A DNA stretch of 35,891 nucleotides from NCBI RefSeq assembly GCF_001672775.1, contig NZ_LZKJ01000006.1:1-35891 (forward strand), given 5' to 3'. The position numbers were made by a program, and so were the translations under genes. Positions within the stretch are counted from its first letter, which is position 1, and the number at the start of each line of letters is the position of its first letter. Below are positions 34,878-35,891 of this stretch, in pieces. The notes beneath the pieces were generated by a model, which saw nothing but the letters and a program-made list of their open reading frames with translations, had not been told where the DNA came from and did no database searches. The stretch is from Mycobacterium kyorinense. Lineage in GTDB: Bacteria; Actinomycetota; Actinomycetes; Mycobacteriales; Mycobacteriaceae.

Positions 34878-35891
34878 GTGGCGCTCGTCGTGCAGAAGTA
34901 CGGCGGATCGTCGGTGGCCGACGCCGACAGCATCCGTCGCGTTGCTGAGCGCATCGTCGAAACCAAAAAGCAGGGCAACGACGTGGTCGTGGTGGTCTCG
35001 GCGATGGGCGACACCACCGATGATCTGCTCGAGCTGGCCCAGCAGGTATGTCCGGCGCCGCCAGCGCGGGAGCTGGACATGTTGCTGACCGCCGGTGAGC
35101 GCATCTCCAACGCGCTGGTGGCAATGGCGATCGAATCGTTGGGATCGCAGGCCCGGTCCTTCACCGGCTCGCAGGCCGGCGTCATCACGACCGGCGCGCA
35201 CGGCAGAGCCAAGATCATCGACGTCACCCCGGCCCGGCTGCAATCCGCCCTCGACGAAGGCAAAGTTGTGCTGGTCGCCGGCTTCCAAGGTGTGAGCCAG
35301 GACACCAAGGACGTCACCACGCTGGGCCGCGGCGGCTCGGACACCACCGCGGTGGCGCTAGCGGCGGCCCTGAACGCCGATGTCTGCGAGATCTACACCG
35401 ACGTCGATGGCATCTTCAGCGCAGACCCCCGCATCGTGCCGAACGCCCAGCACCTGAAGACCGTCACCTTCGAGGAGATGCTCGAGCTGGCGGCCTGCGG
35501 CGCCAAGGTGCTGATGCTGCGCTGCGTCGAGTACGCCCGCCGCTACCACCTGCCCGTCCACGTCCGCTCGTCCTATACGGACAAGCCGGGCACCATTGTT
35601 TCCGGATCGATCAAGGACATCCCCATGGAAGACGCCCTCCTGACCGGAGTCGCCCACGACAAGAGCGAAGCCAAAGTGACCGTCGTCGGCATCCCCGACC
35701 TGCCCGGTTATGCCGCCAGGATCTTCCGGGCGGTCGCCGACGCCGACATCAACATCGACATGGTGTTGCAGAACGTGTCCAAGATCGAAGACGGCAAGAC
35801 CGACATCACCTTCACCTGCCCGCGCGACAACGGACCGGCCGCGGTGCAGAAACTGGAGTCGCTCAAGGCCGAGATCGGCTTCTCCGAGGTG
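34878..35891 (+). CDS. ask: Aspartokinase Ask (3' end outside window)
   Basis: The first 338 residues of aspartate kinase are present; the full mycobacterial protein is about 421. It phosphorylates L-aspartate, the entry to lysine, diaminopimelate, threonine and methionine synthesis. Kinase motifs are [15 protein letters not shown] (nucleotide/aspartate site), [24 protein letters not shown] and [19 protein letters not shown]. The C-terminal ACT regulatory domains begin at [20 protein letters not shown]. The GTG at 34878 is preceded by AAAGGA. Met250 (ATG 35625) with AAGGAC upstream is the expected internal start of a separate beta subunit, as in Corynebacterium. In M. tuberculosis asd follows ask; that lies beyond the window. 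Confidence 0.96.
   Translation, partial: MALVVQKYGGSSVADADSIRRVAERIVETKKQGNDVVVVVSAMGDTTDDLLELAQQVCPAPPARELDMLLTAGERISNALVAMAIESLGSQARSFTGSQAGVITTGAHGRAKIIDVTPARLQSALDEGKVVLVAGFQGVSQDTKDVTTLGRGGSDTTAVALAAALNADVCEIYTDVDGIFSADPRIVPNAQHLKTVTFEEMLELAACGAKVLMLRCVEYARRYHLPVHVRSSYTDKPGTIVSGSIKDIPMEDALLTGVAHDKSEAKVTVVGIPDLPGYAARIFRAVADADINIDMVLQNVSKIEDGKTDITFTCPRDNGPAAVQKLESLKAEIGFSEV
35625..35627 (+). other. Internal translation start for aspartokinase beta subunit
   Basis: ATG at codon 250 of ask is preceded by AAGGAC with a 6-base spacing, in TCAAGGACATCCCCATGG. In Corynebacterium the in-frame beta subunit (regulatory ACT part) starts at the same codon number. Translation from here would give an alpha2-beta2 enzyme. 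Confidence 0.65.

Overview
The window is high-GC DNA from a Mycobacterium that is not of the M. tuberculosis complex. The main evidence is gene content: hns-rraA-ethA-ethR, gltBD, a PE/PPE/Esx/Ecc/MycP type VII secretion locus, gatD-murT, dnaQ, leuA and ask are all recognisable mycobacterial genes. GTG and TTG starts and 1-8 base stop/start overlaps are frequent. Gene names come from recognising the proteins by eye; no search was run.

Layout. Bases 1-4518 hold the 3' end of an hns-like gene, rraA, the divergent ethA/ethR pair and a DinB polymerase. Bases 4525-10185 are an accessory stretch: a small WxG protein that looks ESX-associated, a membrane-anchored beta-propeller-like protein, a PHP-domain protein, an F420-type luciferase-like oxidoreductase, and a two-part protein with a WxG helical N-terminus and a propeller-like C-terminus. 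A 46-codon gene with a strong ribosome binding site (10415-10555) follows gltD. gltB-gltD (10699-16750) encode glutamate synthase. A proline-rich MinD-like ATPase (17428-18570) comes next.

Bases 18641-29102 are one minus-strand run in ESX-2 order: PE, PPE, esxD, esxC, espG2, MinD-like ATPase, eccD2, mycP2, eccE2, eccA2. Two things differ from M. tuberculosis as I remember it. No ESX-1 block lies between the first MinD-like gene and eccA2. The eccC2 and eccB2 genes expected upstream of PE are absent; the locus stops after about 144 bases at gatD-murT, which in M. tuberculosis lies far away. This is either a truncated ESX-2 or a rearrangement that moved eccB2/eccC2 elsewhere.

Bases 29247-35891 hold gatD-murT (peptidoglycan amidation), a DnaQ-type exonuclease with a BRCT domain, leuA, and the start of ask. 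This part is rich in tandem repeats: a 58-bp array of nearly six units between murT and dnaQ, a 57-bp duplication across the dnaQ stop codon, and a single unit in leuA where M. tuberculosis carries a 57-bp coding VNTR. leuA is preceded by a likely leucine attenuator whose leader peptide MQRVLLLGRRGGV has three consecutive Leu codons. Several starts (ethA, ethR, murT, the leuA leader) lie 6-7 nt after a TANNNT -10 box, which suggests leaderless transcripts. The three copies of an EthR-type palindrome at an exact 20-bp period sit between the two ethA/ethR -10 boxes.
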